Positions 6,649 to 7,158 of a DNA stretch of 7,158 bases are shown here, one piece after another. The DNA is taken from assembly GCA_002380945.1 (NCBI GenBank), contig DFWO01000110.1, positions 1 to 7,158 of the forward strand. Direction: 5' to 3'. Each line of letters opens with the position of its first letter. The stretch's first letter is position 1. The notes under the pieces were generated by a model that was not told the origin of the DNA, did not search any database, and saw nothing but the letters and a program-made list of their open reading frames with translations. Position numbers and translations under genes: made by a program. This DNA is from Methylococcaceae bacterium UBA4132 (GTDB lineage Bacteria > Pseudomonadota > Gammaproteobacteria > Methylococcales > Methylomonadaceae).

Positions 6649-7140
6649 CTACGGCTGTGGTTTTTCATCCTGTGTAGTCAACGCATACCAATCGAAATGC
6701 CGCGTTGCGACCATCAATCCTGTTAACATTAAGAACAGTAATACGCTACCCATTAATAATGGCGTTTTCTTCGGATTGCAAAATCACATATAACACACTG
6801 TACAGCACGATTAATGCCGCACCTAATAGCAAGCCCAATTTATTTGCGCTGAAGTAAAAAGTGAGTAAAGCGATACTGGCTATCACGCCGATGCTGTAGG
6901 CGTATAGGAATAAAATGTGTTCAGATAAGGAAATCAGTAATAAATAGAACACTAACAACGCCATGCCGACTAAGGTGTATTGAATGGGATGTATGGGTAA
7001 TTTTTTCAGCAATTCAAATAATACTAATGCCATGAGGGTTAGGATGATAAACAGTTCAGCATATTTCACACTGCGTTCTGATTGTTGATACACATCAACA
7101 GGTTGAATAAGTTCAAAGCCGACTGCACGACTTAATAAAC
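6649..7140 (-). pseudogene. creD: CreD inner-membrane protein, C-terminal remnant with a frameshift
   Basis: CreD is a multi-pass inner-membrane protein of the Cre regulon. The remnant begins at the IS end and contains the characteristic GFELIQPVDVYQQSERSVKY followed by several membrane helices with LPIHPIQYTLVG, LLLISLSEH and YVILQSEENA. One extra base at about 6760-6763 then shifts the frame to a TAG at 6746-6748. The other frame continues as LLMGSVLLFLMLTG, then ATRHFDWYAL, to the true stop at 6649-6651. About 164 codons remain of the roughly 450 usual for the family, so the N-terminal periplasmic part is absent here; it may lie beyond the IS. The frame stays open through the repeat to the window edge, but those codons probably belong to the IS. 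Confidence 0.82.
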
Positions 7141-7158
7141 TAGAAGTTACGCATTGAC
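7141..7158 (-). mobile_element. End of an insertion sequence (right-hand copy) / right member of the 18-bp inverted repeat
   Basis: TAGAAGTTACGCATTGAC is the exact reverse complement of 114-131 and ends at the last base of the window. If it is an IS end, the element runs to the right, inserted in creD and inverted relative to the left copy. The exact border with creD could shift by a base or two. Confidence 0.55.

Noticed and set aside
6542..6793. Plus-strand frame of 83 codons
   Set aside because: It lies opposite the N-terminus of the M23 gene and the end of creD and shows no features of its own.
1..7158. CRISPR array, tRNA, rRNA or riboswitch
   Set aside because: No spaced direct repeats, cloverleaf or conserved RNA motif was seen; the short tandem repeats found lie inside the coding sequence of the ATPase.

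Overview
The window looks like about 7.2 kb of AT-leaning gammaproteobacterial chromosome. CreD, a CreB-like response regulator and a MksE/MukE-type condensin protein all point that way. A sulfur-oxidising Thiotrichales/Beggiatoa-like host is a guess from overall feel, not something the sequence proves. Both ends carry the same 18-base sequence in opposite orientation (114-131 and 7141-7158). These are best read as the ends of two inverted copies of one insertion sequence (IS), each extending outside the window. Between them lie two gene groups that converge at about 5352-5418.

Plus strand, 244-5351: a tightly overlapping operon for an SMC-like, plasmid-defence type condensin (MksBEFG/Wadjet-like). 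Gene 1 is a DUF3584-like SMC ATPase of about 1200 residues. It is split into two reading frames by a triple tandem heptanucleotide, CAACTGG, at 1254-1274. Removing two copies, or adding one, restores one open frame carrying Walker A, two coiled-coil arms, a central hinge-like domain, an ABC-signature-like motif and Walker B. Gene 2 is an MksE-like winged-helix subunit whose start overlaps the end of gene 1 by 8 bases. Gene 3 overlaps gene 2 by 4 bases (ATGA). It joins a kleisin-like (MksF/JetA-type) N-terminal half to a TOPRIM-type (JetD/MksG/DUF7281-like) C-terminal half, and the usual first catalytic glutamate motif is not visible. No separate kleisin or nuclease gene follows, so gene 3 is either a natural fusion or the product of an internal deletion.

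Minus strand, 7140-5419: a cre-like envelope or stress group in the order creD remnant, M23 peptidase remnant, OmpR-family response regulator. creD begins at the IS end, so only its last third is present, and it has a +1 frameshift near 6760-6763. The M23 gene keeps its zinc-binding motifs but has two frameshifts and one stop codon. Its original stop overlaps the response regulator start by ATGA. The response regulator itself is intact. No histidine kinase follows it; the condensin operon occupies that position.

Taken together, this is an IS-bounded segment with a defence-type condensin whose ATPase may be switched by a short repeat and whose kleisin and nuclease appear fused, next to a decaying cre-type regulon. 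The number of lesions leaves open that some are sequencing or assembly errors, especially the homopolymer ones. The heptanucleotide triplication and the kleisin-TOPRIM junction are not typical sequencing errors.
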